From Thiorhodococcus sp. (GTDB lineage Bacteria; Pseudomonadota; Gammaproteobacteria; Chromatiales; Chromatiaceae): a DNA stretch of 38,170 nucleotides. The stretch spans positions 1 through 38,170 of the forward strand of contig JARIBS010000061.1 in the NCBI GenBank assembly GCA_029257385.1, in the 5' to 3' direction. The position numbers were made by a program, and so were the translations under genes. Under the pieces are notes generated by a model. That model was not told the DNA's origin. It did not search any database and worked only from the letters and a program-made list of their open reading frames with translations. Positions 37,930 to 38,170 of this stretch are shown here, in pieces; the stretch's first letter is position 1, and each line of letters begins with the position of its first letter.

Positions 37930-37973
37930 TGCCTCGTCGCGCAAAAACCGCAGGAGCAGGAACCGACGAGGCA
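37930..37973. promoter_or_regulatory. 10-bp inverted repeat upstream of the GH17-GT2 gene
   Basis: TGCCTCGTCG (37930-37939) and CGACGAGGCA (37964-37973) are exact inverses separated by 24 nt, starting 38 bp upstream of the chosen start codon. The wide spacing suits two operator half-sites or a leader hairpin. No promoter boxes were placed with confidence. Confidence 0.35.
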
Positions 37974-38044
37974 GGATCCCTGGTAGCGCAGACCCCCATG
38001 ATAGCCCGTTCCGCGACGGTAGAAGAGACTTTAGGCGCTTTAGA

Positions 38045-38170
38045 CAGGGCGAGCGCGTTTAAATTCTCAGCCAAACACGACCTTGGCGCGGTAGTCGTCA
38101 TTCCACGCGGCCTTGCGGCGCTTCTTGGGCAGACTGAACGCTGAACCCTCCTGTTCGAATAGATTCATAC
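38045..38170 (-). mobile_element. ISAs1-family insertion sequence, 3' end (partial)
   Basis: The terminus CAGGGCGAGCGCGTTTAAA (38045-38063) is identical over 19 bases to the inverted end at 108-126 and then diverges, as the two ends of one IS type do. It continues off the right edge with the end of a transposase gene inside. Both partial copies have the transposase on the minus strand. Confidence 0.75.
38067..38170 (-). CDS. ISAs1-family transposase, C-terminus only (partial)
   Basis: The last 33 codons are visible, from MNLFEQEGSAF through LPKKRRKAAWNDDY to a stop at 38069-38067, four bases inside the shared IS terminus. The K-R-x-K-A-x-W-[DN]-D-x-Y-x-x-x-V pattern resembles the ends of ISAs1-family transposases. 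It would complement the N-terminus seen at 1-49 if the two belong to the same IS type. The ATG at 38168 is probably internal. Confidence 0.65.
   Translation of the reverse strand, partial: MNLFEQEGSAFSLPKKRRKAAWNDDYRAKVVFG

Overview
The window is a GC-rich chromosomal segment of core-metabolism genes from a gammaproteobacterium. The best fit is a Chromatiales/Chromatiaceae-type autotroph (purple sulfur bacteria and relatives). This placement is inference from gene content: a tkt-gap-pgk-fba Calvin-cycle/glycolysis block with a Calvin-type class II aldolase, a metK-SAH riboswitch-ahcY-metF block, an anabolic PEP carboxylase, egtB-egtD, and an ExeA/GspB pair. No phage, CRISPR, tRNA or rRNA was seen.

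Layout. 1-126 is the end of an ISAs1-family insertion sequence, with the transposase N-terminus on the minus strand. 499-3929 (+) is a tightly coupled dTDP-L-rhamnose operon, rfbB-rfbA-rfbC-rfbD. 3941-10116 (-) carries lon, ksgA, a tandem-domain PPK2 polyphosphate:AMP phosphotransferase and fba. 10243-10348 holds what may be the stub of a deleted pyruvate kinase gene. 10403-14800 (-) carries pgk, gap and tkt, the upstream part of the same carbon-metabolism block. A perfect CRP-type half-site pair and a separate 12-bp palindrome lie upstream of tkt. 15137-15691 (-) is a thioredoxin-fold protein. 15878-19631 (+) is the activated-methyl-cycle block metK, SAH riboswitch, ahcY, metF, closed by a clear intrinsic terminator. 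19835-24209 (+) holds an MFS transporter and a sugar-type ABC importer (lipoprotein and two permeases, no ATPase). 24451-27089 (+) is an ExeA-like ATPase with a peptidoglycan-binding tail plus GspB. 27298-29612 (+) is egtB-egtD. 29757-32549 is ppc, followed by an ABC-2 exporter pair to 34467. On the minus strand, 34560-34967 is a short RlpA-like protein and 35268-37892 is a GH17-GT2 fusion (NdvB-like beta-glucan synthase). 38045-38170 is the opposite end of the same type of IS as at position 1, with the transposase C-terminus.

How it works together. The tkt/gap/pgk/fba block supplies triose and pentose phosphate interconversion, and ppc replenishes C4 acids. metK makes SAM, ahcY removes SAH under a SAH-sensing ON switch, and metF supplies methyl-THF. 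EgtD is also a SAM consumer. The rfb operon and the GH17-GT2 protein build surface or periplasmic glycans.

The window is mostly well-understood housekeeping, and I do not see a convincing novel multi-gene system. The points most worth a second look are: identical 19-bp IS termini at both edges (probably contig ends inside an IS); the possible pyk stub; the CRP-like site over the Calvin block; an intergenic GCTGGCGG/GTTGTCAG repeat family, including a 15-bp hairpin just before the metF ribosome binding site; and the palindrome inside the ppc promoter spacer.
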